64,000 bases of DNA, taken from NCBI GenBank assembly GCA_963745675.1, contig CAVUYM010000009.1, positions 496,001 through 560,000 of the forward strand. Reading direction: 5' to 3'. This DNA comes from JAUIIK01 sp963745675. GTDB lineage: Bacteria; Chloroflexota; Chloroflexia; Thermomicrobiales; CFX8. Under the pieces are notes generated by a model, which saw only the letters and a list, made by a program, of their open reading frames with translations, did not search any database and was not told the DNA's origin. This document shows positions 1 to 9,192 of this stretch, one piece after another. The position numbers and the translations under genes were made by a program. Within the stretch, counting starts at the first letter, position 1; every line of letters starts with the position of its first letter.

Positions 1-1
1 G

Positions 2-519
2 TTCGAGTTCCTCGTCGAGGATGAGGACAATCATTACTTCATCGAGGCGAACACCCGGATTCAGGTCGAACATCCGGTGACAGAACTTGTCACAGGCCTT
101 GACCTCGTCACCTGGCAGATCCAGATCGCGGCTGGCGATGGAAATCGACTTCGATCAGAAGAACGTCCCGCTCAATGGCCACGCCATCGAATGCCGGGTG
201 AACGCAGAGAACCCGGATGATGGATTTCCGTCCAGTTGCCGGCACGATCGATGCGTATCTCGCGCCCGGCGGACCTGGGGTACGTGTCGATTCCCATCTC
301 TATCCCGGATACACGATCCCGACAAACTACGACTCACTCCTGGCGAAGATCATCTCCTGGGGGCCGACGCGTGCTGTCGCAATTGCGCGTTTGGAGCGGG
401 CTCTTGCTGAAACGCTCATCACTGGCGTCCATACGACGATCCCGTTCATTCAGCGATTGTTACGAGATGAGGACTTCCGGAAGGTGCCGTTAGCACGCAA
501 CTTGTCGGTGAGGTCATAG
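2..519 (+). CDS. accC: Biotin carboxylase (acetyl-CoA carboxylase subunit), C-terminal part, frameshifted
   Basis: C-terminal third of the ATP-grasp biotin carboxylase that carboxylates the biotin of BCCP in fatty-acid synthesis; the start lies outside the window. The family motifs are visible in order: FIEANTRIQVEHPVTE (metal- and bicarbonate-binding part of the ATP-grasp domain), NGHAIECRVNAENP, AGTIDAYLAPGGPGVRVDS and YDSLLAKIISWG. They fall in three successive frames, with shifts near 136-146 and near 220-226. The C-terminus is close to the normal family end. The upstream partner accB would be expected outside the window. The identity is clear. A carboxylase domain of a different biotin enzyme (pyruvate or propionyl-CoA) cannot be excluded from this fragment, but nearby acpP favours acetyl-CoA carboxylase. 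Confidence 0.85.
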
Positions 520-587
520 CGAAAAAAGATCTTCACGGTCTGGCGTCGGTAGCGGGCGGCCTTGCGCCGCCGAATGCGGAGACGATC

Positions 588-1059
588 GTGATAGACGACG
601 AGCGCCGGATCGAGTCGGAGCCAGCCTTGCCTGCTCGTCGGCTTGCGCGGGAGCTGGCGATGAAAGTCTTTTTCGAAGCCGATCTCACGGATCGACCGCC
701 TGCCGAACTCTTTGAACGCTACCGAACGATGGTTCGTTACGGCGTGTTGACGGTCGTTATGCAGAGCGCCTCGTCACCGCAATTCTCGAATCGCTTGAGG
801 ATATCGACTGAGGCTGGCGGACGCCGCACCCGCCTTCCCGATTGACCAGATCGCTACCGTCGATCGCAACGTGTTGCGAGTCGCGATTTGCGAGCTGGGC
901 GACGGCTTCACCGTGCCGCCGAAGGTCGTGATCAATGAGGCGATTGAGATTGCCAAGGATTATGGTGGCGATGCGTCTGGCCGGTTCGTAAATGGGGTCC
1001 TCGGGCGGTATCCTCGGACGCCGCCAGTGAAGGCGAGTCAAGGTTCGTTAGTTGTTTGA
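588..1059 (+). CDS. nusB: Transcription antitermination factor NusB, frameshifted
   Basis: NusB binds boxA RNA with NusE (S10) and supports antitermination at rRNA operons. It is a small all-helical cytoplasmic protein. The GTG start at 588 opens a polar leader, then the family N-terminal helix ARELAMKVFFEADLTD appears. The C-terminal half shows RNVLRVAICEL, VVINEAIEIAKDYG and the hallmark RFVNGVLGR. The frame changes near 735-750 and again near 805-811; joined, the protein has roughly the normal 150 residues. It follows accC by about 70 bases and precedes acpP, a common grouping in Chloroflexota and Firmicutes. The last dozen residues after NGVLGR are not family-like. Confidence 0.85.
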
Positions 1060-1220
1060 CTTTGCGCTGGTCGTTTATGATTCGTCGGCTGCCGCTGGAA
1101 AATGCGGAAGAATCGATTGCCGCTAGTGAATGGGACTCGGTTCGCCCGTAGCCGCGGCTTGCGCCGTCACAATCGTCCAAAAGTGGGGCGGGAATTTCCG
1201 TTGAGGGGGAGGACACTATC

Positions 1221-1457
1221 GTGTCAGTGATTCATGAACGACTCCAGAGCCTGGTTGCCGAGCAGCTTGGCGTCGAGCCGGATCAGGTAACGAGAGAAGC
1301 CGAATTCATTCAAGATCTCAATGCCGATTCGCTCGATATGGTCGAATTGGTCATGTCGCTCGAAGAAGAGTTCGGTGTCGAGATTTCGGATGAAGAGGTC
1401 GAAAACATCCGAACTGTCGGCGATGCCGTTGACTACATAGAGGAGAATAGCGACTAG
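1221..1457 (+). CDS. acpP: Acyl carrier protein
   Basis: This 78-residue acidic protein carries growing acyl chains in type II fatty-acid synthesis. The phosphopantetheine attachment site is Ser37 in NADSLDMVELVM, the classic D-S-L motif, flanked by the helix II recognition residues VELVMSLEEEF. Length and composition match the family exactly, and it is one of the few fully intact genes at this end of the window. The GTG start is preceded by a strong GGGGGAG Shine-Dalgarno about 10 bases upstream. Its position after accC and nusB suits lipid synthesis. Confidence 0.97.
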   Translation: MSVIHERLQSLVAEQLGVEPDQVTREAEFIQDLNADSLDMVELVMSLEEEFGVEISDEEVENIRTVGDAVDYIEENSD

Positions 1458-1784
1458 ACGTTGCAGATGACTGGGAGAGTAATTCAAAGCGTTTGGCTAC
1501 AAGCGACTGCGGCAACAGGGTTACTGGAGTTATTACTCGTTGGCGAGCGCAAGTGATCGTCGCGAGTTTGAATTGCCTAACGCAAAGGCGTCGGATGATG
1601 CTTTCCCTGACGGCCGACGAGAGCGTTGGTTTTGGGAATTCGAATAGATCTGACTCGATCGAGCTCTCAGTGCTATTGGCGTAATGAGTCTTCTTGATCG
1701 AACAACGCTTCGCGGCGTAGACAGGTGGTCTGGGTGCGCGAGAGCGTACTCCGATCGCTGAGCGTCTGGAAGAACGAACACAAC
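1458..1784 (+). other. Gap between acpP and tatC with no assignable gene
   Basis: This 327-base stretch holds no recognisable gene. An aromatic- and Arg-rich open frame without a normal start runs from 1483 to 1647 (fragments QQGYWSYY and RERWFWEFE). A 29-codon frame starts at the ATG at 1467. Because neighbouring genes carry indels, a small gene may be hidden here (a TatA-type protein would fit beside tatC), but no TatA motif is visible. No clear terminator or promoter was found. Confidence 0.3.
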
Positions 1785-2599
1785 ATGGCGAGCATTACAC
1801 TGATCGGCGTGCCGTTGCCCTGGAAGGGTGGCGGCGACGCTCCACCACCAGACCAGAGCGATCTCCCGCCCGGAGAAGACGGGACGGAAGATCCGGAGTT
1901 CTTCCTCGAGATGTCCCTCCAGGAGCATCTTGAAGAACTCCGCATGCGCATCATCTATTCGACGCTGACGATACTTGTCCGCGCTTATAGCCGCGGTTTT
2001 TATCGTCGACTGGGTTTTCAAGCGTATCGCTATCCAGGCCAACGTGGAAAACGGCGAAGTGCTGACGCTGTCGCCGACCGAGGGTTTCGTCACCTGGTTC
2101 AAGGTGCTTGCTCTATATCGCCGTCGCGATTTCCATGCCGATGCTCGTATACCAGATCTTGCGCTACATTGCGCCAGGTCTGACAAAGCGTGAAAAGCGC
2201 GCGGTCTATTTGTCTCTTCCGGTTGTTTCTCTGCTTTTTGTCGCCGGTATGGCCTTTGCATTCTTCGTGGCTATCCCGCGCGCACTAGATTTTCTCTCCG
2301 GTTTCAAGTCCGGTTTGTTCCATTGGGATCCGCGCGCTTCGGAGCTGGTTACCTTCTACCTTCGCCTGATGATTGGGATCGGTGTCGCCTTCGAGCTCCC
2401 TGCCCTCATGTTTGTGCTGGGCAAGATCGGACTCCTGAACCATAAGCAGTTGGGCCGGGCTCGCAAATTCGCATTCATTGGTGTGCTGATTGCCGCCGCG
2501 ATCATCACTCCCACACCCGATCCGGTCAACATGATGATCGTCGCGGTTCCAATCTACGTCCTCTACGAACTTGGCATCATCTTCGTTCGCTTCACGTAG
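1785..2599 (+). CDS. tatC: Sec-independent (Tat) translocase subunit TatC, frameshifted
   Basis: TatC is the multi-spanning membrane receptor that recognises twin-arginine signal peptides. After a hydrophilic Pro- and Asp-rich leader of about 50 residues comes the family signature LQEHLEELRMRI. The first transmembrane segment, the periplasmic loop containing SPTEGFVTWFK, the segment ISMPMLVYQILRYIAPGL, and the last helices with PTPDPVNMMIVAVPIYVLYELGI all follow in family order. The frame shifts near 1970 and again near 2105. The total of about 270 residues is normal. No tatA is visible next to it. Likely Tat clients in this window include the peptide-binding lipoproteins whose signals carry DRRQ and DRRT. 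Confidence 0.9.
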
Positions 2600-3053
2600 T
2601 CCGCAATCCAGCCGAATCTACGGTGCTAAAGAGAGATGATGAACGTGGACGCCTGCGGCAATGGAGCTTACCTCTGAATGGCCCGGGGCGTGGGAGAAGC
2701 GAGAATTAGCCCGCGACCGGAGTTTGGACGACACCCGCCCGTTCAAATCCTGAATTGCTACCGGCCGCTCGCTGAGTAATTAGGTGGGCGACGCATCGCA
2801 AAGCAGCTAAGGGAAAGCGAATTGGTCAAGACGATTTCACGTGAGACATGTGGAAGTCTTGGGCGTTTGCTATACGAGTTCACAAACAGGATGACATAAA
2901 CATGGTAGTGGCGTGATTCATCACGCCCGCGCTTCATTTCCACGAACGTACGCCAACTGCGGACACCGGACGTGATTCATCACGTCCCTACGTCCAACAA
3001 GTCATAATCTCTTTGAATCTGTATTATGTGGTCGCTGCGGTGCTGTACAGCAG
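2600..3053. other. Intergenic region between tatC and rqcH (convergent ends)
   Basis: No coding frame with family features is seen in these 454 bases, where tatC (plus) and rqcH (minus) converge. The right half holds two copies of a short palindrome, listed separately. A GTTCAAATC string at 2741-2749 resembles a tRNA T-loop, but its flanks do not form a T-stem or acceptor stem. No strong terminator was recognised. Confidence 0.5.
2912..2984. repeat. Two copies of the palindrome CGTGATTCATCACG
   Basis: The 14-base sequence CGTGATTCATCACG occurs at 2912-2925 and again at 2971-2984, with start points 59 bases apart. Each copy has perfect CGTGAT/ATCACG arms around a TC centre; the second copy extends to 8-base arms. 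GC-rich text (CACGCCCGC, CACGTCCCTACG) follows each. It resembles the dispersed palindromic intergenic repeats common in Chloroflexota and cyanobacteria. A pair of operators is the alternative, but both flanking genes end here rather than start, which favours a dispersed repeat. Confidence 0.55.
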
Positions 3054-4850
3054 TTAACGCTGGTTGGCGTCGGCAAGTCCAAGATCATCGACTGTGCGCG
3101 GTTCCACGTCGATCGTGTATTCGTTGCGATAGGTGACCATGCCGGGGCCTGCTCCACGAATCTTCCGAACATGCCTGCGCTCGGTGACGTCGATCGGAAC
3201 GCGGGATGCTCCTCGCCCGGCGCTGTAGTGTGCTGCAAGAGAGGCACCGATCTGAATATCAGCTTCAGAAGCTTCTCTGCCGGGTGGTGGCCGCAAGATG
3301 ACATGCGCGCCCGGCATCTCGCGAGCGTGGAGCCAGAGATCGTCTGGAGCGCCAATATCAAACGTCACGGTGTCATTCTGCCTACCGGTTCGTCCTATCC
3401 AGAGGAACGCCCCTGAAGAGAGTTCGTAGCGCCGGGGTCTGCGTGCGCTCGACGCCGGTTTCGATCCGCCGGGTTTGGACGCTCCGCCAATTCCGGGGGT
3501 AGATGCAGCAAACTCCTGCCATTCGAGACGCACCGATTCAATCTCGTCGTAAGACTCTGCCTGGCTGGCCAGGTTGTGGAGTTGCTCGATGTAGGCAACA
3601 CGGCGCTGAGTCTCATTTGCCCGTTTGGGTATTTCGTCGGCAGCTGATTTTGCCTTGCCATAGCGCTCAAAATATTCCTGAGCGTTATCCTTTGCGCTCA
3701 AATCAGGGTCGAGCTCAATCTTCAAGCCGTCAGGTGTTTCCAATAGCTTCATACCGGGCTCAATCATCCAGAGATAGGCATAGATCATCTCGCCCTTGAT
3801 ACGCAGGTCATTGGGATTGGCGTGTTCTACCTGTTGCCGCTCCAAGGCTCGCAGGCGTCGTTCCAGTAGCCTGCGAGCTTCGTCGATCTCGGCCACCAGG
3901 CGCACTCGACGAGGGCCATGGCGGTCGGCGGTGAATCGGCGCGGTGTTCCATAGTCTCGTGCTTGAGCTGCCACCTGGAGGATGGATGTCGATTCGGTCG
4001 TTTCTACATCTTCGCGATCTTGAAGGTGTCGAAGCACAATAGCTGAAAAGGTCGCGCCATCTTCGTACTCGTAGAGACGAGGCGACCAGACCCCCGTTTC
4101 CAACGGTGAAAAGATGTCCACCAGAATGCGAAGGATCGATTCGCATTGACTGACCGAAAGTTGCCGCGGTTCTATGCTCTGGTCGAGACGTGCCCGATAC
4201 AAAACCTCCTTAGCGAGCAATGGGCTTAGGCCGAGCAGGGTCCCGACGAGCCACCGATCCAGGCGGCGCGAATCCCCGTCGGCGGCTCGAAGAAGGTCAG
4301 AAGGCCCGATCAGGAGCGGATTCAGCTTGTCCTGGGGAGGTGGCGGCACATAGGTGTTGCCAGGCAAAACCGGACGCACCCTGCTCATAGATGGCGTTAC
4401 GCGTTTGATGGAATCCCTGATTCGACCGCTCTCATCGACGAGAATGAGATTTGAATGGCGGCCCATTACCTCGAGAATGAGGTCGTGAATCTCCAGCTCG
4501 ACGTCGACGTCATCGTCGTCTTCGAATTGGGCCAGGGCGATGGTGATGTGGATGATGCGCTCGAAGCGCGGCTGGCTGACTGCCAGAATCCTGGCCCCGC
4601 GTGCGTACTTCCTGAGCAACAGAAGCAACGGGGAGATGATGTCGGAATCGACGGCAGGGCGTGCTTCCCGGAAGGTTATGCGCGCATCCTGGTTGTCGGC
4701 GCTTAGCGTCAACCAGTTGCGATTGCCCCGCGCGTAGATCTCGAAGGCGATGCTCATCTTATCGACGTGCTGGAGGCGTTGAATCCTTCCGCGGCCAATC
4801 GTATCGGCCAGTTCGTCGGCGATTGCCGCGATCGTCAATGCGTCGAACAT
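3054..4850 (-). CDS. rqcH: NFACT-family protein, RqcH/Rqc2 homolog (fibronectin-binding-protein-like)
   Basis: RqcH binds stalled 50S-peptidyl-tRNA complexes and directs C-terminal alanine tailing of the nascent chain; older annotations call the family fibronectin-binding protein A. The about 598-residue protein has the NFACT-N domain (FDALTIAAIADEL through MGRHSNLILVD), a long middle section rich in Arg, Glu and Gln with predicted coiled coil (RRLLERRLRALERQQVEH), and the C-terminal NFACT-R domain with DLWLHAREMPGAHVILR. It is intact. I chose the ATG at 4848-4850 because the family begins MFDAL. An in-frame TTG at 4892 would add 14 atypical residues. The start lies only 4 bases after the SIS gene stop, so the two are probably cotranscribed. 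Confidence 0.93.
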   Translation of the reverse strand: MFDALTIAAIADELADTIGRGRIQRLQHVDKMSIAFEIYARGNRNWLTLSADNQDARITFREARPAVDSDIISPLLLLLRKYARGARILAVSQPRFERIIHITIALAQFEDDDDVDVELEIHDLILEVMGRHSNLILVDESGRIRDSIKRVTPSMSRVRPVLPGNTYVPPPPQDKLNPLLIGPSDLLRAADGDSRRLDRWLVGTLLGLSPLLAKEVLYRARLDQSIEPRQLSVSQCESILRILVDIFSPLETGVWSPRLYEYEDGATFSAIVLRHLQDREDVETTESTSILQVAAQARDYGTPRRFTADRHGPRRVRLVAEIDEARRLLERRLRALERQQVEHANPNDLRIKGEMIYAYLWMIEPGMKLLETPDGLKIELDPDLSAKDNAQEYFERYGKAKSAADEIPKRANETQRRVAYIEQLHNLASQAESYDEIESVRLEWQEFAASTPGIGGASKPGGSKPASSARRPRRYELSSGAFLWIGRTGRQNDTVTFDIGAPDDLWLHAREMPGAHVILRPPPGREASEADIQIGASLAAHYSAGRGASRVPIDVTERRHVRKIRGAGPGMVTYRNEYTIDVEPRTVDDLGLADANQR

Positions 4851-4854
4851 GCTG

Positions 4855-5874
4855 CTACGTCGCTGCGACGGCTGATGATCCGGCGAACTCAAGCAATGTC
4901 GAAAGGGCTGTGAATACGATCAACGTCCCGAGAGCAGGGGATCGAGTGGGTAGTTGGATGACGTCCGGTGATCTGGGAGCACTGCAGGAAAAGGTCCACA
5001 CCCGGTGAGGGCGAATGTCGCTCGCTGAATGGTAGGGGGCGCGCTGCTGGGCTGCCGGTTTTTCGTAGGGGTCGATCTGGATCAGGATGTCGGCGTGATC
5101 AAAGGTCCAGAATCCATCCACGACGTCTTCGAGATCGATGTGTATGGCAGGTGGGATCGAGGAACCGGGCTGGCCCTGATTGATGTGGCGTGCTATCGCC
5201 CTCGACACCCACTTCGCGGCCCCTCGACCTGCCAACACGACCCGCGTCGAATTAACCGGACTGAAGAGAATGCTGGCCATGAGATGGCCGGAATCACTCG
5301 TGACACGGTGTGCGATACCTTCTATCTTGCCCACGTCGGCGGCGACACTGGATTCTGGCGCGAGGCGTGCTGCCAGAAGCGTCATAGCCAGGCAGGTCGC
5401 GAGCACGGACTGTAACGACAAGCCACGGGTCTGAGGTTGCGACGATGGCACATACAGAAGAACATCGGCGTCGAGGACGGTTAGATCCCGCGTTGTGACA
5501 CCGAGCGTATGTAGACCTGAGTTTTTCGCTCGACGAAGCGCGCTCGCAACAGTGAAGCTGTCGGAATCGATGCCGATGACCAGATCGCCCGGCTGGAGCC
5601 GCAAGCTACCTGTAGTCAGGTCGCCTGCGTGCGCGCTGAGCGTCTCAAAGCCTGCTTCCGCAAAGACGACCGAGGCAAATTCGGCCACCGCCAATCCGGG
5701 ACCGCTCCCGACAACGATCAGGCGATTCGCGCCATGGATCAATGCAGTTGCGCTGGCCATTTTCGAATCGTCGTAAAGCGCGTAGGCGACGGAAAAGGCA
5801 TCATTGAACCATCCGCCCTTCTCGTCGGACTGAAGTCCTGAGAGTGTAGCTTCTGCGTTGTGAATAGCGGACAT
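4855..5874 (-). CDS. SIS-domain (phosphosugar-binding) protein, double SIS
   Basis: About 340 residues arranged as two SIS domains, as in the isomerase half of GlmS and related sugar isomerases or deaminases. The first has a Rossmann-like entry NRLIVVGSGPGLAVAEF and the polar stretch GDLVIGIDSDSFTVASALRRAKNSG. The second starts at TRVVLAGRGAAKWVSRAIARHI. No glutaminase domain is present. The substrate is unknown; I see no residue pattern that decides between isomerase, deaminase and regulator. The ATG at 5872-5874 is preferred because upstream in-frame residues are Arg-rich and overlap the leader of the next gene. It is close to rqcH downstream and to the SufT-like gene upstream (53-base gap), suggesting one transcript. 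Confidence 0.75.
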   Translation of the reverse strand: MSAIHNAEATLSGLQSDEKGGWFNDAFSVAYALYDDSKMASATALIHGANRLIVVGSGPGLAVAEFASVVFAEAGFETLSAHAGDLTTGSLRLQPGDLVIGIDSDSFTVASALRRAKNSGLHTLGVTTRDLTVLDADVLLYVPSSQPQTRGLSLQSVLATCLAMTLLAARLAPESSVAADVGKIEGIAHRVTSDSGHLMASILFSPVNSTRVVLAGRGAAKWVSRAIARHINQGQPGSSIPPAIHIDLEDVVDGFWTFDHADILIQIDPYEKPAAQQRAPYHSASDIRPHRVWTFSCSAPRSPDVIQLPTRSPALGTLIVFTALSTLLEFAGSSAVAAT

Positions 5875-5927
5875 TGGCGGCAGCTTTCGGTCCTGGCGTG
5901 GCAAACGAGTCGATTCGCGAAGATAAG

Positions 5928-6239
5928 CTACCAGATACCCAGTTCGTCTTTTGCATCTTCGCTCATCATCTCGACTGACCAGGGCGGCGACCAGACGATG
6001 CGCACATTGACTTCGCCGACACTCTCGTCGACACCAGCGACGGCGTTTTGGACGTCCCGAATAATGACCGGTCCGAGAGGGCAACCCATCGATGTCAGGG
6101 TCATCGTCACTTCGACATCGTTCGTGTCGGCGACTTCTACGCCATAGACCAGCCCGAGATCGACAATGTTGACACCGATCTCCGGGTCAATAACTTCCTT
6201 CATCGCTTCGAATGCGGCTTCCTGTGTGATGACGGCCAT
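5928..6239 (-). CDS. sufT: MIP18/DUF59 family iron-sulfur assembly factor, SufT-like
   Basis: A 103-residue DUF59 protein, a family that helps mature iron-sulfur proteins (SufT, and the PaaD and MIP18 relatives). Diagnostic parts are the N-terminal helix EAMKEVIDPEIGVNIVDLGLVYGV, the active-site cysteine in TLTSMGCPLGP, and VRIVWSPPWSVEMMSEDAKDELGI at the end, all at the expected spacing. The ATG at 6237-6239 has a good AAGGGAGAA Shine-Dalgarno. It lies about 2 kb from the suf cluster on the same strand but is separated by the beta-helix gene. The symbol is inferred from the family. Confidence 0.88.
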   Translation of the reverse strand: MAVITQEAAFEAMKEVIDPEIGVNIVDLGLVYGVEVADTNDVEVTMTLTSMGCPLGPVIIRDVQNAVAGVDESVGEVNVRIVWSPPWSVEMMSEDAKDELGIW

Positions 6240-6424
6240 CGTGTTGAGTTCTCCCTTATCATAGTATTGAAAGCGTACCTTTGAAATTGTACCTGTCTGG
6301 TCGGGTATTCGGATGCATGTGGCCGTCCGTATGTGCCTCGATGTCCAGTGTTGCGCGACGCAATTGGACAAACTACAATAATCGAACGGGTGTACATTCA
6401 TGCGGGAAACTAAGGGAGACCTGG

Positions 6425-8229
6425 ATGCGTCGATACGTGCGACTGTTTATCGTTGCAATCATCGTTGGCGGTTTGCTACCGGTCGTGAGCGTTAGTCCGG
6501 TGCTAGGTGCGGATGCCGTCGTGTCCGGAGCGTGCACGGAAGTGGAGTTGGCCGCCGCTGTTGCGACGGTTGACGGCAGTGGAGGCGGAACGGTGACCTT
6601 TGACTGCGGGGTTGTGACGATTCCAATCACTTCGGAATTGGTGATCACCGGGGATGTCACGATTGATGGTGCATCTCAGGTCACGCTGGATGCCCAGGGT
6701 CTGGATCGCCACTTCTTCGTACAAAGCGGCGCTACACTCGAACTCGACGGGATGATCCTACTAAATGGTAATCAGTTAACGGAGGAAGCATCTACATCGA
6801 TGGCGGGTCGGTCATCGTGCGGGAATCCACAATGCGCGCAAACGAGGCTCAATCTGACGGAGGAGCGATATACAATTATGGCGGTTCACTGACCTTTGAA
6901 GATGCGTCGCTAATTCTCCTAAATGGTGCCGCGGATGACGGCGCTGGTGTATACAACGATGGTGGTTCTGTCGCCGCTTTTGGGGTAACGAACTTCCTTG
7001 CCAACATAGCAACCGGCGATGGTGGGGCGATCTTCAATACCGGTGGCAACATTACCATTGACGAATCAGGCTTATCGGTCAATAAGGGGGATCAGGGTGG
7101 GGGTATCTTCAACAGCAGCGGCACCGTGGACATTCTCAACGGATCTTTCATTCAACTCAATGAATCGACTGCATCTGGTGCGGGTGTTGAGAATCTATTC
7201 GGCGGTACGACAACGATTTCTGACTCGACGGTGACAAATAACAGGGCTGACGGGAACGGCGGCGGGGTTCAAAACGAGGGATCGTTGACGATCACAAGAT
7301 CGAATGTGACCGACAATCGGTCGAATACCGACTCTGGAGGTGGTGTCAACAACGCGCTTGGCGGTAGCGTGACGATCACGCGGAGCACCTTCTCTGGCAA
7401 TCTTGCGGCTACACGTGGCGGTGGGCTTCGTAACGGCGTCGGCACGGCGATCATCGAGACGAGCACCTTCTCGAACAACACTGCAACGAGCAATCAGGGC
7501 GGTGGCATTCTTAATCAGGATCAGATGACGATCACGAATAGCACCGTAGCCTTCAACACGTCCGGCACCGGCGGCGGCGGTATTCGGAACAATGGCGACC
7601 TCAACTCCGGCAACACGATCTACGCTGACAACAATGGTGGCGGTGACTGTTCCTCAGGAGTTACTGGCGCGGAAGTCTCGCTCGGTAATAACCTTGACAC
7701 CGACGGCACCTGCTCCTTCAGCGACGCTAGTGACATTCACAGCGGCAGCGCGAATCTCGAACCACTTGATGCCAATGGCGGAAATACGTCGACCCACTTG
7801 CCCGGGGCGGGTAGTGACGCGATCGACTCCGGCCCATTGGCCTGCGCTTCGCCCGATCAGCGCGGCGAGGTTCGCCCGCGCAACGGTATCTGTGACATCG
7901 GCGCAGTCGAAGTCGTGCCGCCGCCCGATGTCTGCTACAGCGCCTACACCGGACAATTGCAGCAGACGGTAAATGGCGAGTGCAACGGTCCGTACTTGAT
8001 CGGCGTTGTCTTTGAGGACTTCGGACCGCACTATCTGTGTGCCAATCCATACACTGGCATGCTTTCGTATAGCCTGTCCCCTGTTTGCCCACCATCTGGT
8101 CGGCCCGCGATCGAAATGCCCGCTGAAGGGCCGCTACCGGTCTGCGTGTCCCGCTACACCGGAAAGTATCGACTACCGCGCGTGGGCCAATACTGTATGG
8201 GTTCGGAGATGGGGGGATATCTGAGCTAG
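6425..8229 (+). CDS. Secreted right-handed beta-helix protein with Cys-rich C-terminal repeats, frameshifted
   Basis: Predicted exported protein of about 600 residues. The ATG at 6425 follows a GGGAGA Shine-Dalgarno and encodes a typical signal peptide: MRRYVR, then the hydrophobic LFIVAIIVGGLLPVVSV and a likely cleavage after VLGA. The body is a long series of GGGIxN and FxxN steps (for example STFSNNTA then GGGILN), the pattern of Pmp-type and choice-of-anchor parallel beta-helices, ending in GAGSDAIDSG and CDIGAVEV. The tail holds three C-x(4)-YTG repeats. One frame change lies at about 6770-6785. Function is unknown; surface adhesion or glycan binding is typical for such folds. A strong terminator follows directly. 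Confidence 0.8.
7933..8196 (+). repeat. Three protein-level repeats C-x(4)-YTG-x(9-10)-C
   Basis: The tail of the beta-helix protein contains CYSAYTGQLQQTVNGEC, CANPYTGMLSYSLSPVC and CVSRYTGKYRLPRVGQYC. Each unit is 17-18 residues bounded by two cysteines with a central YTG. Between them lie Pro- and Gly-rich linkers. The paired cysteines suggest small disulfide-closed loops outside the cell. The repeats are well diverged in DNA, so they are not a recent duplication. I do not recognise the unit as a named domain. Confidence 0.8.
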
Positions 8230-8244
8230 CTCAGAATAGGTTGT

Positions 8245-8278
8245 GAAAAAGACCCCGCTCTTGAGCGGGGTCTTTTTC
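8245..8278 (+). terminator. Strong intrinsic terminator, bidirectional
   Basis: A perfect 16-base inverted repeat (arms GAAAAAGACCCCGCTC and its complement) with two bases between the arms, ending in TTTTTC on the plus strand and in a T-run on the minus strand. It lies 15 bases after the beta-helix stop and 38 bases beyond the Rieske gene stop, so it can serve both convergent genes. Confidence 0.92.
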
Positions 8279-8316
8279 ATGTGTGTGGTCATTGAGCCTA
8301 GCGATTGACGCTGTAA

Positions 8317-8637
8317 CTAGCGTGGATTGGGATTGATCTGAATCTGGTCATCGACGACACGTACCTCGAAAGTGTCAATACTGATGACGGCAGGAAATGC
8401 TTCGACTTCGCCCGTCCGAACACAGAAGGCTGCACCGTGTAACGGGCACTCGACGATGTCGTCGAAGAGAAAGCCTTCGGTCAGTGACGCCTCTTCGTGC
8501 GAGCAGGTGTCATCGGTTGCGAAGAATTCGCCGTCGACGTTGTAGAGGCCGATACGCTGCCGGCCAACACGAACCTGCATCATCTCACCGGGTGGAAGAT
8601 CCCCGACCCGGGCGACTGTGTGGAAATCGTCGGCCAA
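8317..8637 (-). CDS. Rieske [2Fe-2S] ferredoxin
   Basis: A 106-residue soluble Rieske-type ferredoxin, a small cytoplasmic electron carrier of the dioxygenase-ferredoxin type. The cluster ligands are visible as CSH (in DDTCSHEEASL) and CPLHGAAF at the normal spacing, and the fold runs from FHTVARVGDLPPGEM to VRVVDDQI. There is no transmembrane helix, so it is not the bc1 subunit. The TTG start follows the sufU stop by one base and has GGGAGAA upstream, indicating translational coupling. Placement at the end of a SUF operon is common in actinobacteria and Chloroflexota. Confidence 0.93.
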   Translation of the reverse strand: MADDFHTVARVGDLPPGEMMQVRVGRQRIGLYNVDGEFFATDDTCSHEEASLTEGFLFDDIVECPLHGAAFCVRTGEVEAFPAVISIDTFEVRVVDDQIQINPNPR

Positions 8638-8638
8638 C

Positions 8639-9060
8639 CTATTCTCCCTGATCCGTCGCGACTTCGGTCGACGTTGCTCCGTTACGCTTGTATTCGTCGA
8701 GTGCGATGCGGAGGACGTGAAGCCCGAGCAGTGCGCACTTGATGCGGGCCGGGACTGATCTCGACGCCAATCTCGTCCAGCATCTCTTTATTGGATATCT
8801 CGGCAGCGTCGGAAACAGTCTTGCCCATCGCTATCTCGGTAAGGAGGGAAGCTGCGGCCTGGGAAATCGCGCAGCCTCGACCGGAAAAGGCGATTTCGTC
8901 TATGACGTCGTCGTCGGAGATGCGCAAGATCGATGCGTATGCGGTCCCCGCAGAGCGGGTTGGTGTCCTGGTAGCTCGCGTCGTGCGGTTCGAGCGTGCC
9001 GTGATTGACCGGATTCCTTGCCAGATCGAGTATCTGTTCTCGATAAATGTCTGCGGACAT
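8639..9060 (-). CDS. sufU: Iron-sulfur scaffold/sulfur-transfer protein SufU (NifU N-terminal-like), frameshifted
   Basis: SufU accepts sulfur from SufS and passes it to the SufBCD complex. The joined protein of about 140 residues contains MSADIYREQILDLARNPVNHG, the three ligand cysteines in NPLCGDRI, FSGRGCAIS and ARIKCALLGLHVL, and SLLTEIAMGKTVSDAA between them. These lie in three frames, with shifts near 8955-8975 and near 8755-8765. The ATG at 9058-9060 begins the family sequence. The stop at 8639-8641 abuts the Rieske start. The cysteine desulfurase SufS, normally just upstream, is missing: a GNAT gene and a serpin relic occupy the space between sufD and sufU. Confidence 0.88.
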
Positions 9061-9192
9061 TGGGACCTGCTCTTTCTCATTTACTCGCCGTTCGTCCCCA
9101 TTGTAAACGCCGTTGACCTTCGATGTAGTCCCACAGTTGATAAGACTCATTCGCTCAATCTGCAAATCGGCCTCGAAGATCTGCACGTTTCG

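Noticed and set aside
2741..2765. GTTCAAATC resembling a tRNA T-loop
   Set aside because: The flanking bases do not pair as a T-stem, and no acceptor or anticodon arms can be formed around it.
8791..9060. Upstream extension of the serpin frame across sufU
   Set aside because: This part is antisense to sufU and has no serpin similarity; only the sequence from about 9193 is believable.
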